This document shows, piece by piece, positions 22,642 to 32,297 of a stretch of DNA of 64,000 nucleotides. The notes beneath the pieces are model-generated. The model was given only the letters and a program-made list of their open reading frames with translations, searched no databases and was not told where the DNA came from. The stretch lies in NCBI RefSeq assembly GCF_003665095.1, contig NZ_RCHV01000002.1, positions 3,656,001 through 3,720,000 of the forward strand, written 5' to 3'. This stretch comes from Streptomyces sp. Z26. Lineage in GTDB: Bacteria; Actinomycetota; Actinomycetes; Streptomycetales; Streptomycetaceae. The number at the start of each line of letters is the position of its first letter. The first letter of the stretch is position 1. The position numbers and the translations under genes were made by a program.

Positions 22642-25524
22642 TTGTCCCCGACCAGCGAGACCTCGAACGGCGGGCGTCGGCTCGTGATCGTGGAGTCGGC
22701 CGTCAAGGCCAAGACGATCAAGGGCTACCTCGGGCCCGGCTACTTTGTCGAGGCCAGCGTGGGGCACATCCGAGACCTCCCGAACGGCGCCGCCGAGGTG
22801 CCCGCCAAGTACAAGGGTGAGCCCTGGGCCCGGCTCGGCGTGAACGTCGACCACGACTTCGAACCGCTCTACGTCGTCAACAGCGACAAGAAGGACCAGG
22901 TCAAGAAGCTCAAGTCGCTTCTCGCCGAGTCCGACGAACTCCTCCTCGCCACCGATGAGGACCGCGAGGGCGAGGCCATCGCCTGGCATCTGCGCGAGGT
23001 CCTCAAGCCCAAGGTGCCGGTGCGCCGGATGGTCTTCCACGAGATCACCAAGCACGCCATCCAGGAGGCCGTCAACAACCCGCGCGACCTCGACCAGAAG
23101 CTCGTCGACGCCCAGGAGACCCGCCGCATCCTCGACCGCCTCTACGGCTACGAGGTCTCGCCGGTCCTGTGGAAGAAGGTCATGCCGCGCCTGTCGGCGG
23201 GCCGCGTGCAGTCCGTCGCGACCCGGCTCGTCGTCGAGCGGGAGCGGGAGCGGATGGCGTTCCGCACCGCCGAGTACTGGGACCTGACCGGCACCTTCGC
23301 CACGGGACGTACGGGCGACGCCTCCGACCCCGGCACCCTCGGCGCGCGACTGACCGCCGTGGACGGCCGCCGGGTCGCGCAGGGCCGCGACTTCGGGCCG
23401 GACGGGCAGCTGAAGTCCGGCAGTGTGGACGCCCGCGTGCTGCACGTGGACGAGGCCACCGCCCGGGGGCTCGCGGACGGGCTGCGGGACAGCGCGTTCG
23501 CGGTGCGCTCGGTGGAGTCGAAGCCGTACCGCCGCTCGCCGTACCCGCCGTTCCGTACGACGACCCTCCAGCAGGAGGCGAGCCGCAAGCTCGGCTTCGG
23601 CGCGAAGGCGACGATGCAGGTGGCGCAGAAGCTGTACGAGAACGGCTTCATCACCTACATGCGTACGGACTCCACGACCCTCTCCGACACCGCCGTCACG
23701 GCCGCCCGCGCGCAGGTCACGCAGCTCTACGGCGCGGACTACCTGCCGAGCAGCCCGCGTACGTACAGCTCCAAGGTGAAGAACGCGCAGGAGGCGCACG
23801 AGGCGATCCGCCCCTCCGGCGACCGCTTCCGCACGCCCGCCGAGACCGGGCTGACGGGCGAGCGCTTCAAGCTGTACGAGCTGATCTGGAAGCGGACCGT
23901 CGCCTCCCAGATGAAGGACGCCGTCGGCCAGTCCGTCACCGTGAAGGTCGGCGGGCGGAGCGCGGACGGGCGGGACGCGGAGTTCAGCGCCACCGGCAAG
24001 ATCATCACGTTCCACGGGTTCCTCAAGGCGTACGTCGAGGGCGCCGACGACCCGAACGCGGAGCTGGACGACCGCGAGCGGCGGCTGCCGCAGGTCGCCG
24101 AGGGCGACCCGCTGACCGTCGCGGAGCTGACCGCCGACGGGCACTCGACGAAGCCGCCCGCCCGGTTCACCGAGGCGACGCTGGTCAAGGAGCTGGAGGA
24201 GCGGGCGATCGGCCGCCCCTCCACGTACGCCTCGATCATCGGCACCATCCTCGACCGGCGCTACGTCTTCAAGAAGGGCACCGCCCTCGTCCCGTCGTTC
24301 CTCTCCTTCGCCGTCGTCGGACTGCTGGAGAAGCACTTCGGGCGGCTCGTGGACTACGACTTCACCGCCAAGATGGAGGACGACCTCGACCAGATCGCGG
24401 CGGGCGAGGCCGAGTCCGTGCCCTGGCTGCGGCGCTTCTACTTCGGCGAGGGCGGCCCCGAGGGCGCGGCGGCCTCCGCCGCGTCGGCGGCCGGCACCGC
24501 GGCCGACTCCGGCAACGGCGACGGGGACCACCTCGGCGGCCTCAAGGAGCTGGTCTCCGACCTGGGCGCCATCGACGCCCGCGGGGTCTCGTCGTTCCCC
24601 GTCGGCGGCGGGATCATGCTGCGCGTCGGGCGCTACGGCCCGTACGTGGAGAAGCCGTCGGAGAACCCGGACGAGCCCGGCCAGCGCGCCGACGTGCCGG
24701 ACGACCTGCCGCCGGACGAGCTGAGCGTGGCGTACGCGGAGGAGCTGCTCGCCAAGCCGAGCGGCGACTTCGAGCTGGGCACCGACCCGGAGACGGGGCG
24801 GCCGATCGTCGCCAAGGACGGGCGCTACGGCCCGTACGTCACCGAGGTGCTGCCCGAGGGGACGCCGAAGACGGGGAAGAACGCGGTCAAGCCGCGTACC
24901 GCCTCCCTCTTCAAGTCGATGTCCCTCGATTCGGTGACGTTGGCCGAGGCGTTGAAACTGCTGTCGCTGCCCCGCGTGGTCGGTGTCGACCCCGAGTCGG
25001 GCACCGAGATCACCGCGCAGAACGGGCGCTACGGGCCGTACCTCAAGAAGGGCACCGACTCGCGCTCCCTCGGCGAGGAGGAGCAGCTGTTCACCGTCAC
25101 GCTGGAGGAGGCGCAGGCCCTCTACGCGCAGCCGAAGCAGCGCGGCCGGGCCGCCGCCAAGCCGCCGCTGAAGGAGCTGGGCAACGACCCGGAGAGCGGC
25201 AAGCCGGTGGTCGTGAAGGACGGGCGCTTCGGCCCGTACGTCACGGACGGCGAGACGAACGCCACACTGCGCCGGGACGACGAGGTCGAGACGATCACCG
25301 CGGAGCGCGGGTTCGAGCTGCTGGCGGACAAGCGCGCCAAGGGCCCGGTGAAGAAGAAGGCGACCGCGAAGAAGGCGCCCGCCAAGAAGGCACCGGCGAA
25401 GAAAGCCCCGGCCAAGAAGGCCGCGGCGAAGAAGACGACCGCCAAGAAGACGGCGGCGAAGACCGCGGCGAAGAAGGCCCCCGCGAAGAAGGCGGCGGCC
25501 GAGAAGGCCCCCGGGGCCGACTAG
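22642..25524 (+). CDS. topA: DNA topoisomerase I
   Basis: I chose the TTG at 22642 (MSPTSETSNGGRRLVIVESA), which matches known Streptomyces TopA starts; the frame is open further up to an ATG at 22576. The 960-residue enzyme has a TOPRIM domain with DEDREGEAIAWHL, and the catalytic Tyr339 in GFITYMRTDS. The C-terminal half has repeated FxxGRYGPYV-type units (GRYGPYVEK, GRYGPYVTE, GRYGPYLKK, GRFGPYVTD) and a long Lys/Ala tail that binds DNA and raises processivity in actinobacteria. It relaxes negative supercoils. Oddly, the usual ESPAKAKTI motif reads ESAVKAKTI. Confidence 0.95.
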   Translation: MSPTSETSNGGRRLVIVESAVKAKTIKGYLGPGYFVEASVGHIRDLPNGAAEVPAKYKGEPWARLGVNVDHDFEPLYVVNSDKKDQVKKLKSLLAESDELLLATDEDREGEAIAWHLREVLKPKVPVRRMVFHEITKHAIQEAVNNPRDLDQKLVDAQETRRILDRLYGYEVSPVLWKKVMPRLSAGRVQSVATRLVVERERERMAFRTAEYWDLTGTFATGRTGDASDPGTLGARLTAVDGRRVAQGRDFGPDGQLKSGSVDARVLHVDEATARGLADGLRDSAFAVRSVESKPYRRSPYPPFRTTTLQQEASRKLGFGAKATMQVAQKLYENGFITYMRTDSTTLSDTAVTAARAQVTQLYGADYLPSSPRTYSSKVKNAQEAHEAIRPSGDRFRTPAETGLTGERFKLYELIWKRTVASQMKDAVGQSVTVKVGGRSADGRDAEFSATGKIITFHGFLKAYVEGADDPNAELDDRERRLPQVAEGDPLTVAELTADGHSTKPPARFTEATLVKELEERAIGRPSTYASIIGTILDRRYVFKKGTALVPSFLSFAVVGLLEKHFGRLVDYDFTAKMEDDLDQIAAGEAESVPWLRRFYFGEGGPEGAAASAASAAGTAADSGNGDGDHLGGLKELVSDLGAIDARGVSSFPVGGGIMLRVGRYGPYVEKPSENPDEPGQRADVPDDLPPDELSVAYAEELLAKPSGDFELGTDPETGRPIVAKDGRYGPYVTEVLPEGTPKTGKNAVKPRTASLFKSMSLDSVTLAEALKLLSLPRVVGVDPESGTEITAQNGRYGPYLKKGTDSRSLGEEEQLFTVTLEEAQALYAQPKQRGRAAAKPPLKELGNDPESGKPVVVKDGRFGPYVTDGETNATLRRDDEVETITAERGFELLADKRAKGPVKKKATAKKAPAKKAPAKKAPAKKAAAKKTTAKKTAAKTAAKKAPAKKAAAEKAPGAD

Positions 25525-25576
25525 CCGCACGGCTGCCGTACGGGTCCACGCGGTCCCCGTGAGGCCACTCGCGTAC

Positions 25577-25612
25577 GTGAGGCGCCGCCCAAATGTTCGG
25601 GCGGCGCCTCAC
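25577..25612 (+). terminator. Strong terminator hairpin after topA
   Basis: GTGAGGCGCCGCCC (25577-25590) pairs perfectly with GGGCGGCGCCTCAC (25599-25612) around an eight-base loop. Confidence 0.88.
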
Positions 25613-25642
25613 GCTGTCGGCGGCTCCCGATACGCTGACGGA

Positions 25643-28600
25643 ATGACGCGTGCAGAGCAGCCAACAGGCGTGGCCCCGGCCGGGCCCGCCGCAGACGACG
25701 CACTGGCCGCCGAGTCCCGCGAGCACGCCGTGCGCGCACTCCTGCGTCACGCACCGCTGCGGCGACTGTGGAGTGCCCAGTTCACCGGCGGGATCGGTGA
25801 TGTCCTCTCCGTTCTCGTGCTGTTGCTCCTCGCGCTCCAGGCGGCCGTCGTCGTACCCCTCTCCGGCGGCCCCGAGGTCCTGGGCGGCGGATACCGGGGC
25901 GTGGCCTTCGCCGTGGCCGCGGTCTTCGGCGTACGACTGCTGGCCACGGCCCTCTTCGGCGCGGCGCTGCTCGGGCCCCTCGCGGCGCTGACGGCGCCCG
26001 GCGGCGCGCTCGACCGGCGCTGGACCATGATCGGCGCCGACGCGTTCCGTTCCGTCGCGCTGATCATCGCCCCGCTGTGGATCGACTGGACGCCGGACCA
26101 CGCGTACGCCGCGGTCCTCGTCACCGTCTTCGTCACCGGCGTCGCGGAGCGCCTCTGGACCGTCGCCAAGGACAGCGCCGCACCGGCGCTCCTCCCGGCG
26201 CCGCCGCTGGAGGGCGCGGCCGTCCGGCCGCTCCCCGACCACCGGGAGGCGCTGCGCCGCCTGTCGGTCCGTACGGGCTTCCTGACGTTCCCGATCGCCG
26301 CCGCCGCGCTCGTCGCGGTGACCCTGGTGGGGAATCTCCTGGGGTCCGGCATCGACTGGTTCGCCGACCACCAGGCGGCCCTCGGGTCGTACGTGGCGGC
26401 CGGGCTGTTCGCCGGTTCGCTCTCCGTCCTGTACTTCCTGGAGCTGCCCGACACCGAGACGCGGCGCCCCCGTTCGCCGCTGGAGGGCCTGCGCCGCCCG
26501 AAGAAGGGCGACGCGCCCGACAAGGGCCGCACCGGCGCCGTACCGCTGCTCGTCCTCGCGTGCGCCGCGACCGCCGGGGCGATCGCGGCGGCCGTCGCGC
26601 TGGCCCCGTTCCAGACGGCCGACCTCGGCGGCGGCCCGGTGACGTTCGGCCTGCTGGTGCTCGGCCTGACGGGCGGCACGGTCGCGGGCATCCGGCTCGC
26701 CCCCCGTACGTTCCCCGCGCTGTCCCGGCGCCGACTGCTCGCCGTCGCCCTGGCCGTCACCGGCATCGCGCTGCTCGCCACCGGGCTCACGCCCGACACG
26801 GCGACGGTGATCGGCCTGTCGTTCCTCTCCGGCCTCGCCGCCGGTGTCGCCGCCCACACCGGGCACACGCTCCTCGACCAGGAGGTCGAGGAGTTCCGGC
26901 GGGCGCGTACGACCGAGCACCTGCACGCCGTCGTCGGCCTCGCGCTCGGCGTGAGCGCCGTCGTCGCCCCCGTGCTGGCCGGTCTCATCGGCCCGCACCG
27001 GATGGAGAACGGCGACTTCGTCTTCGACCACGGCGGCGGCGCCTTCGCGCTGATGCTGGTCGGCGCGCTGCTGCTGCCGGTCGCGGCGCTCGTCCTCGGG
27101 CGTACGGACGACCGGCAGGGCGTCCCGCTGCGTACGGACCTCAAGGCCGCGCTGAGCGGCTCCGGTTCCGGCGCCGGGGACACCGCGCAGGCGACCGCCG
27201 CGAACGGTTTCTTCATCGCCGTCGAGGGCGGCGACGGCGCGGGCAAGTCGACGCAGGCGGAAGTCCTCGCCGAGTGGATCAGGAACAAGGGCCACGAGGT
27301 CGTCGTCACCCGCGAGCCGGGCGCGACGCCGATCGGCAAGCGGCTCCGTTCGATACTCCTCGACGTCTCGTCGGCCGGGCTGTCCGACCGCGCCGAAGCC
27401 CTGCTGTACGCCGCCGACCGCGCCGAGCACATCGACTCGGTGGTGCGTCCGGCGCTGGAGCGCGGCGCCGTCGTCATCTCCGACCGCTACATCGACTCCT
27501 CCGTCGCCTACCAGGGCGCCGGACGCGAACTGTCCCCGACGGAGATCGCCCGGATCTCCCGCTGGGCGACGGACGGGCTCGTACCGCACCTCACGGTCCT
27601 GCTCGACATCTCGCCGGAGACGGCGCGCGAGCGTTTCACCGAGGCGCCGGACCGGCTGGAGTCCGAGTCGACCGCGTTCCACCAGCGGGTCCGGTCCGGG
27701 TTCCTCACCCTGGCCGCCGCCGACCCGGCGCGCTACCTGATCGTGGACGCCGGGCAGGAGACCGAGGCGGTCACCACCGTCGTACGGCACCGGCTCGACC
27801 AGCTGCTCCCCCTCTCCGAGGCCGAGATCAAGGCGGTCGAGGAAGCCCGTAAGGCCGCCGAGGAGGAGGCCCGCCGCAAGGCCGAGGAGGAGGCCGCGCG
27901 CAAGGCGGAGGAGGAGCGCCTGGAGCGCGAGCGGCAGGAGCAGATCGAGCGCCTGCGCCGCGAGGAGCAGGAACGCAAGCGCCGCGAGGAGGAGTTGGAG
28001 CGCCAGCGCGAGGAGGCCCGCAAGGCCGAGGAGGCGCGCCAGCGTGCCGAGGAGGCGCGGCGCGTGGCCGAGGAGGAGCGGCAGCGGCGCGAGGCCGAGG
28101 AGCAGGCCCGGCAGGACGAGCAGGACCGGCTGCGGCGGCTCGCGGAGGAGCAGCAGCGGCTCCGCAAGGAGGCCGAGGAGCGCCGCCTGGAGAAGCAGCG
28201 CAAGGCCGAGGAGGCCCTGCTGCGCGCGGAGCAGGCGCGGGCCGCCGAGGCGGCTACGCGGCAGGAGGCGCAGGGCGGCCGACAGGGTGGCGAGCAGGGC
28301 GGCGACAACGAGTCGACGACCCAACTGCCCATCTACGGCGAGGGCGTTCAGCAGGTCGGTACGGAGCAGGTGCCCGACGCCGCCTCCGGCACCGGCCCCG
28401 CCCGTGGCCACGGGCACGACCTGCCGGACGACTCGGCGCAGACCGTCCAGATCCCGCAGATGGACCCGTCCGAGCAGAGCCCGTCCGAGCGGACGCAGAG
28501 TCAGCCGCGCCCGGACGCCCCGGGGCAGGCCCCGGCTGCGGGCGCCGACCCGGACGGGCAGGAGACGACGCAGCTGCCCAGCTTCGGCGGGCCCGGCGGC

Positions 28601-28927
28601 GCGCTCGGCGCCCCCGGCGCCGCCCCGGTCGCCCCGGAGGAGGAGACGACGGTCATGCCCGCCGTCGACCCCGGCGCGGCCGCCGCTCCCGGGGCGCCGG
28701 GCGGCGCCCCGGAGGAGCTGGCGCGTACTGCCGAACTGCCGCAGGTGCCGGAGGCGGACGCGGCACCCCGCCCCCGTCCCCGCCCCGACTGGGCGGAGGA
28801 GACCCCGCTCGACGACATGCCGACGCTCGCCGACGAACTGCTCGGCCCGCACGGCGACGGCTCGTGGGACGACGACCGGGACGGCGGCGACCGTACGGGC
28901 GGGCGCGGGCGCGGCCGCAGGTCCTGA
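25643..28927 (+). CDS. tmk: Thymidylate kinase fused to an MFS-like membrane domain and a long coiled coil
   Basis: The ATG at 25643 gives 1094 residues. Residues 30-510 form about twelve hydrophobic segments of an MFS-like transporter. A dTMP kinase domain follows, with P-loop VEGGDGAGKSTQAE (about 530), DRYIDSSVAYQG and a REPGATPIGKRLR segment. It makes dTDP from dTMP. Residues 727-875 are a charged coiled coil made of Glu, Arg, Lys and Ala, and the end is a Pro/Gly-rich, acidic tail with TQLP repeats. The fusion is known in Streptomyces at this locus. It would tether nucleotide synthesis to the membrane; the transported substrate, if any, is unknown. Confidence 0.92.
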   Translation: MTRAEQPTGVAPAGPAADDALAAESREHAVRALLRHAPLRRLWSAQFTGGIGDVLSVLVLLLLALQAAVVVPLSGGPEVLGGGYRGVAFAVAAVFGVRLLATALFGAALLGPLAALTAPGGALDRRWTMIGADAFRSVALIIAPLWIDWTPDHAYAAVLVTVFVTGVAERLWTVAKDSAAPALLPAPPLEGAAVRPLPDHREALRRLSVRTGFLTFPIAAAALVAVTLVGNLLGSGIDWFADHQAALGSYVAAGLFAGSLSVLYFLELPDTETRRPRSPLEGLRRPKKGDAPDKGRTGAVPLLVLACAATAGAIAAAVALAPFQTADLGGGPVTFGLLVLGLTGGTVAGIRLAPRTFPALSRRRLLAVALAVTGIALLATGLTPDTATVIGLSFLSGLAAGVAAHTGHTLLDQEVEEFRRARTTEHLHAVVGLALGVSAVVAPVLAGLIGPHRMENGDFVFDHGGGAFALMLVGALLLPVAALVLGRTDDRQGVPLRTDLKAALSGSGSGAGDTAQATAANGFFIAVEGGDGAGKSTQAEVLAEWIRNKGHEVVVTREPGATPIGKRLRSILLDVSSAGLSDRAEALLYAADRAEHIDSVVRPALERGAVVISDRYIDSSVAYQGAGRELSPTEIARISRWATDGLVPHLTVLLDISPETARERFTEAPDRLESESTAFHQRVRSGFLTLAAADPARYLIVDAGQETEAVTTVVRHRLDQLLPLSEAEIKAVEEARKAAEEEARRKAEEEAARKAEEERLERERQEQIERLRREEQERKRREEELERQREEARKAEEARQRAEEARRVAEEERQRREAEEQARQDEQDRLRRLAEEQQRLRKEAEERRLEKQRKAEEALLRAEQARAAEAATRQEAQGGRQGGEQGGDNESTTQLPIYGEGVQQVGTEQVPDAASGTGPARGHGHDLPDDSAQTVQIPQMDPSEQSPSERTQSQPRPDAPGQAPAAGADPDGQETTQLPSFGGPGGALGAPGAAPVAPEEETTVMPAVDPGAAAAPGAPGGAPEELARTAELPQVPEADAAPRPRPRPDWAEETPLDDMPTLADELLGPHGDGSWDDDRDGGDRTGGRGRGRRS

Positions 28928-28935
28928 CGGCGGGA

Positions 28936-28981
28936 GGAGGGGCGGGCACCGTACGGACGACGTACGGGTGCCCGCCCCTCC
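28936..28981 (+). terminator. Terminator hairpin after tmk
   Basis: GGAGGGGCGGGCACC (28936-28950) pairs with GGTGCCCGCCCCTCC (28967-28981), and GTAC sequences inside can extend the stem. Confidence 0.85.
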
Positions 28982-29095
28982 GGCGTACCGCCCCGGTACG
29001 CCTCGTACGGAGCGGCGCGGATTGTCAGTGGCGTCGCGGACAATGGGGACGTTGCCCGCACCGCCGCGCGGCAGCCGTGTGACGTCAGGAGAGCC

Positions 29096-30304
29096 ATGGC
29101 CGTATGGGACGACCTGGTCGGTCAGGAGCGGGTGACCGTCCAGCTGACCGCCGCCGCGCGGGACGCCGACGCGTACGTCACCGCGGCCGCCGCGGGCGAG
29201 CCGCCCGTCCTGAGCGGCTCCGCGATGACGCACGCGTGGCTGTTCATCGGCCCGCCCGGATCGGGCCGCGCCACGGCGGCCCGCGCCTTCGCCGCGGCGC
29301 TCCAGTGCGTCAGCCCGGACCGGGCACTGGGCGGCGAGCCCGGCTGCGGGTTCTGCGAGGGCTGCCACACGGCGCTGATCGGCACGCACGCGGACGTCGA
29401 GGTGGTCCGTACGGACCTGCTCACCATCGGCGTCAAGGAGACCCGCGACCTGGTCCGCCGCGCGCAGCTGGCGCCCGCCGTCGGCCGCTGGCAGGTGATC
29501 GTCCTGGAGGACGCCGACCGCCTGACGGAGGGCGCGGCGAACGTCCTGCTGAAGGCCGTCGAGGAGCCCGCACCCCGTACGGTGTGGCTGCTCTGCGCGC
29601 CGTCCACCGAGGACGTGCTGCCCACGATCCGTTCGCGCTGCCGCACGCTCGGCCTGCGTACGCCCCCGGTGGAGGCCGTCGCGGACGTGCTCGTCCGCCG
29701 CGACGGCATCGAGCCGGACCGCGCCGCCGTCGCCGCCCGCGCCACCCAGGGCCACATCGACCGCGCCCGCCGCCTCGCCACGGACGAACGGGCACGGGCG
29801 CGCCGTTCCGCCGTGCTGCGGCTGCCGCAGCGGGTCGCGGACGTCGGGGAGGCGCTGAAGGCGGCGCAGGAGCTGGTCGACGCGGCGGCGGAGGACGCCA
29901 AGCAGGTCGGCGAGGAGCGCGACGCCAAGGAGACGGAGGAGCTGCGGGCCGCCCTCGGCGCCGCCGAGGGCAAGCGCCTGCCACGGGGCACGGCGGGCGC
30001 GATGAAGGAGCTGGAGGACCGGCAGAAGAGACGCGCGACGCGTACGCAGCGCGACTCGCTGGACCTCGCCCTCACCGACCTGACGGCGTTCTACCGGGAC
30101 GTGCTGGCACGCCAGTTGGGCTCACCGGTCGCGATGGCCAACGAGGACGTGCGGGACGCCGTCGAGCAGATCGCGGCCCGTTCCCGCCCCGAGCACAGCC
30201 TCCGCCGGATCGAGGCGATCCTCGGCTGCCGCGACGCCCTCGACCGGAACGTGGCGCCGCTGCTCGCCGTCGAGGCGATGGCGATGTCGCTGCGCGAGGG
30301 GTGA
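29096..30304 (+). CDS. holB: DNA polymerase III delta-prime subunit
   Basis: The ATG at 29096 starts MAVWDDLVGQERVTVQLTAA. The protein has 402 residues with an AAA+ clamp-loader fold: WLFIGPPGSGRATAARAFA (Walker A, with Arg in place of Lys), a zinc motif CGFCEGC, VIVLEDADRLTEGAANVLLK and the TIRSRC sensor-1 region. Delta-prime does not hydrolyse ATP in known clamp loaders, so the Arg substitution is not alarming. It helps load the beta clamp on DNA. A charged region after residue 260 is longer than in E. coli. Confidence 0.93.
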   Translation: MAVWDDLVGQERVTVQLTAAARDADAYVTAAAAGEPPVLSGSAMTHAWLFIGPPGSGRATAARAFAAALQCVSPDRALGGEPGCGFCEGCHTALIGTHADVEVVRTDLLTIGVKETRDLVRRAQLAPAVGRWQVIVLEDADRLTEGAANVLLKAVEEPAPRTVWLLCAPSTEDVLPTIRSRCRTLGLRTPPVEAVADVLVRRDGIEPDRAAVAARATQGHIDRARRLATDERARARRSAVLRLPQRVADVGEALKAAQELVDAAAEDAKQVGEERDAKETEELRAALGAAEGKRLPRGTAGAMKELEDRQKRRATRTQRDSLDLALTDLTAFYRDVLARQLGSPVAMANEDVRDAVEQIAARSRPEHSLRRIEAILGCRDALDRNVAPLLAVEAMAMSLREG

Positions 30305-30410
30305 GCCCGCCGCGGGCTACGCTCGACGGACCGTCCCGCGCCCCGAGGACCGCCGTACGGCCACGGGGCTCCGGGGACCGCCGTACAGCCACGGAGGGGT
30401 ACCGCCCGTC

Positions 30411-32018
30411 ATGCGCTCTCTGACCACCCGCCGTCTGCTCCGCTCCTCGTCGGCCGCCTGCCTGGCCGCCGTACTGCTGATGGCGGGCTGCTCCGGCGAC
30501 TCCGACGGGGGTGAGGACTCCGCGAGCAGCCCCGCCCCCAGCCCCACCCGCGAGCCGGGCGGCGACGCCCCGCCGCTGGAGCCGCTGCCGGAGGGTACGC
30601 CCGCGGCGCTGAAGCCGTACTACGAGCAGCGGCTGAAGTGGCGCGAGTGCGGCACCATCGGCTTCGAGTGCACGACCCTGAAGGTGCCGCTGGACTACGG
30701 GAAGCCGGACGCCGAGGCCGAGTTGAAGCTCGCGGTCTCCCGCAAGAAGGCGACCGGGGACGGCGGGGAGAAGCGGCTCGGCTCCCTGATGGTCAACCCG
30801 GGCGGACCGGGTGGCTCCGCGATCGAGTACCTCCAGCAGGCCGCCGCCGTCGGCTTCCCCGCCGAGGTACGCGAGCGGTACGACGTCGTCGGCATGGACC
30901 CGCGCGGCGTGGCCCGCAGCGAACCGGTCGAATGCCTCTCCGACCGCGAGATGGACCGGTTCGTCACCACCGACCAGACACCGGACGACACGAAGGAGGC
31001 CGACGCGCTCGTCGCCGCGTACGAGGACTTCGCGGAGGGCTGCGAGCAGCGTTCCAGCGGCCTGCTCGGCCACGTCTCGACGGTGGAGGCGGCGCGCGAC
31101 ATGGACGTGCTGCGGGCGGCGCTCGGCGACGACAAGGTGTCGTACTACGGCGCGTCGTACGGCACGTTCCTCGGCGCCACGTACGCCGGGCTCTACCCCC
31201 GGCGCACCGGCCGCCTCGTCCTCGACGGCGCCCTCGACCCGTCGCTCTCCTCCCGCGACGTCAACCGCGAGCAGACGGGCGGCTTCGAGACCGCGTTCCG
31301 CGCCTTCGCCGAGGACTGCGTCAAGCAGTCCGACTGCCCGCTGGGCCGGAAGAGCGCGCGGGACGCGGGAGAGCGGCTCAGCGCCTTCTTCGAGAAGACC
31401 GACGCGAAGCCCGTGGCGACGGGCAGCTCCCGCGAGCTGACGGAGTCGCTGGCGACGACGGGCGTGGCGCAGGCGATGTACAGCGACGTGCTGTGGCCCG
31501 AGCTGCGTACCGCCCTGGGCGCGGCCATGAAGGGCAAGGGCAAGGACCTGCTGGCGCTCTCCGACGCGTACTACGAGCGGGACGCGGACGGCTCGTACGC
31601 CAACATCATGTACGCCAACCCCGCCGTCAACTGCCTCGACCTGCCACCGGCGTTCGCCGGGCCCGAGGACGTGGAGAAGCACGTGGGGTCGTTCGAGAAG
31701 GCGTCCCCGGTCTTCGGCCGGGGCTTCGCGTGGGCGTCGCTCAACTGCGCGTACTGGCCCACCAAGGCCACCGGTGAACAGCACTGCATCGAGGCGAAGG
31801 GCGCCCCACCGATCGTCGTCGTCGGCACCACGCGCGACCCGGCCACCCCGTACGCCTGGTCGCAGGGACTGGCGGGCCAACTGTCCTCGGGCCGCCTGCT
31901 CACCCGGGACGGCGACGGGCACACGGCGTTCATGCAGGGCAGCCAGTGCGTGGACGGCGCCGTCGCCGACTACCTGGTGAACGGCAAGGCACCGGAGGAC
32001 GGCGAGCGCTGCACGTGA
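30411..32018 (+). CDS. Secreted lipoprotein alpha/beta-hydrolase, tripeptidyl aminopeptidase-like
   Basis: The protein has 535 residues with an Arg-rich start and lipobox LLMAGC (Cys about residue 26), so it is anchored on the outer face. The hydrolase core carries VNPGGPGGSAIEYL (oxyanion region), the nucleophile elbow YYGASYGTFLG, the acid in GTTRDPATPY and the His in DGDGHTAFM. These fit the SlpD/Tap family of Streptomyces peptidases that remove tripeptides from exported proteins. Several Cys near the C-terminus probably form disulfides. It follows holB by about 106 bases. Confidence 0.9.
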   Translation: MRSLTTRRLLRSSSAACLAAVLLMAGCSGDSDGGEDSASSPAPSPTREPGGDAPPLEPLPEGTPAALKPYYEQRLKWRECGTIGFECTTLKVPLDYGKPDAEAELKLAVSRKKATGDGGEKRLGSLMVNPGGPGGSAIEYLQQAAAVGFPAEVRERYDVVGMDPRGVARSEPVECLSDREMDRFVTTDQTPDDTKEADALVAAYEDFAEGCEQRSSGLLGHVSTVEAARDMDVLRAALGDDKVSYYGASYGTFLGATYAGLYPRRTGRLVLDGALDPSLSSRDVNREQTGGFETAFRAFAEDCVKQSDCPLGRKSARDAGERLSAFFEKTDAKPVATGSSRELTESLATTGVAQAMYSDVLWPELRTALGAAMKGKGKDLLALSDAYYERDADGSYANIMYANPAVNCLDLPPAFAGPEDVEKHVGSFEKASPVFGRGFAWASLNCAYWPTKATGEQHCIEAKGAPPIVVVGTTRDPATPYAWSQGLAGQLSSGRLLTRDGDGHTAFMQGSQCVDGAVADYLVNGKAPEDGERCT

Positions 32019-32041
32019 GACGCCGTACGCCCGCCCCCGGA

Positions 32042-32065
32042 CCCCGACCCGCACCCGGGTCGGGG
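32042..32065 (+). terminator. Compact terminator hairpin
   Basis: CCCCGACCCG (32042-32051) and CGGGTCGGGG (32056-32065) form a ten-base-pair stem with loop CACC, 24 bases after the peptidase stop. Confidence 0.85.
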
Positions 32066-32128
32066 CACCCCCGGAAACCCTGTAGACTTGCTGCCGCTGC
32101 TCCAGCCACCATGGCGAGCGCGCAGCGT

Positions 32129-32202
32129 GCCGCCTTAGCTCAGTTGGCCAGAGCAACGCACTCGTAATGCGTAGGTCTCGGGTTCGAATCCCGAAGGCGG
32201 CT
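32129..32202 (+). tRNA. tRNA-Thr (anticodon CGT)
   Basis: A full cloverleaf folds: acceptor GCCGCCT/AGGCGGC with discriminator T, D arm GCTC/GAGC, anticodon stem ACGCA/TGCGT with loop CTCGTAA (anticodon CGT at 32163-32165), and T arm with GGTTCGAATCC. CCA is not encoded. A TAGACT hexamer at 32083-32088 could be the -10 box. The 3' end is a typical integration site and is followed by a tyrosine-integrase remnant. Confidence 0.97.
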
Positions 32203-32234
32203 CACGAAATGCCTGGTCACAGGCCGTTTGTGTC

Positions 32235-32264
32235 ACTGCCCGGTGGGTCTACCCGCCGGGCAGT
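32235..32264 (+). terminator. Terminator hairpin after the tRNA
   Basis: ACTGCCCGGTGGG (32235-32247) pairs with CCCGCCGGGCAGT (32252-32264) with one G-U pair and a TCTA loop. Confidence 0.85.
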
Positions 32265-32297
32265 ACGTATTTAGTACACACCGCTTTTCGCTCTTGC

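Noticed and set aside
25295..29755. Long minus-strand open frame across tmk and holB
   Set aside because: Antisense shadow of high-GC genes with no recognisable motif; the same holds for the long frames opposite topA (22537-25530) and the mannan genes (46430-51292).
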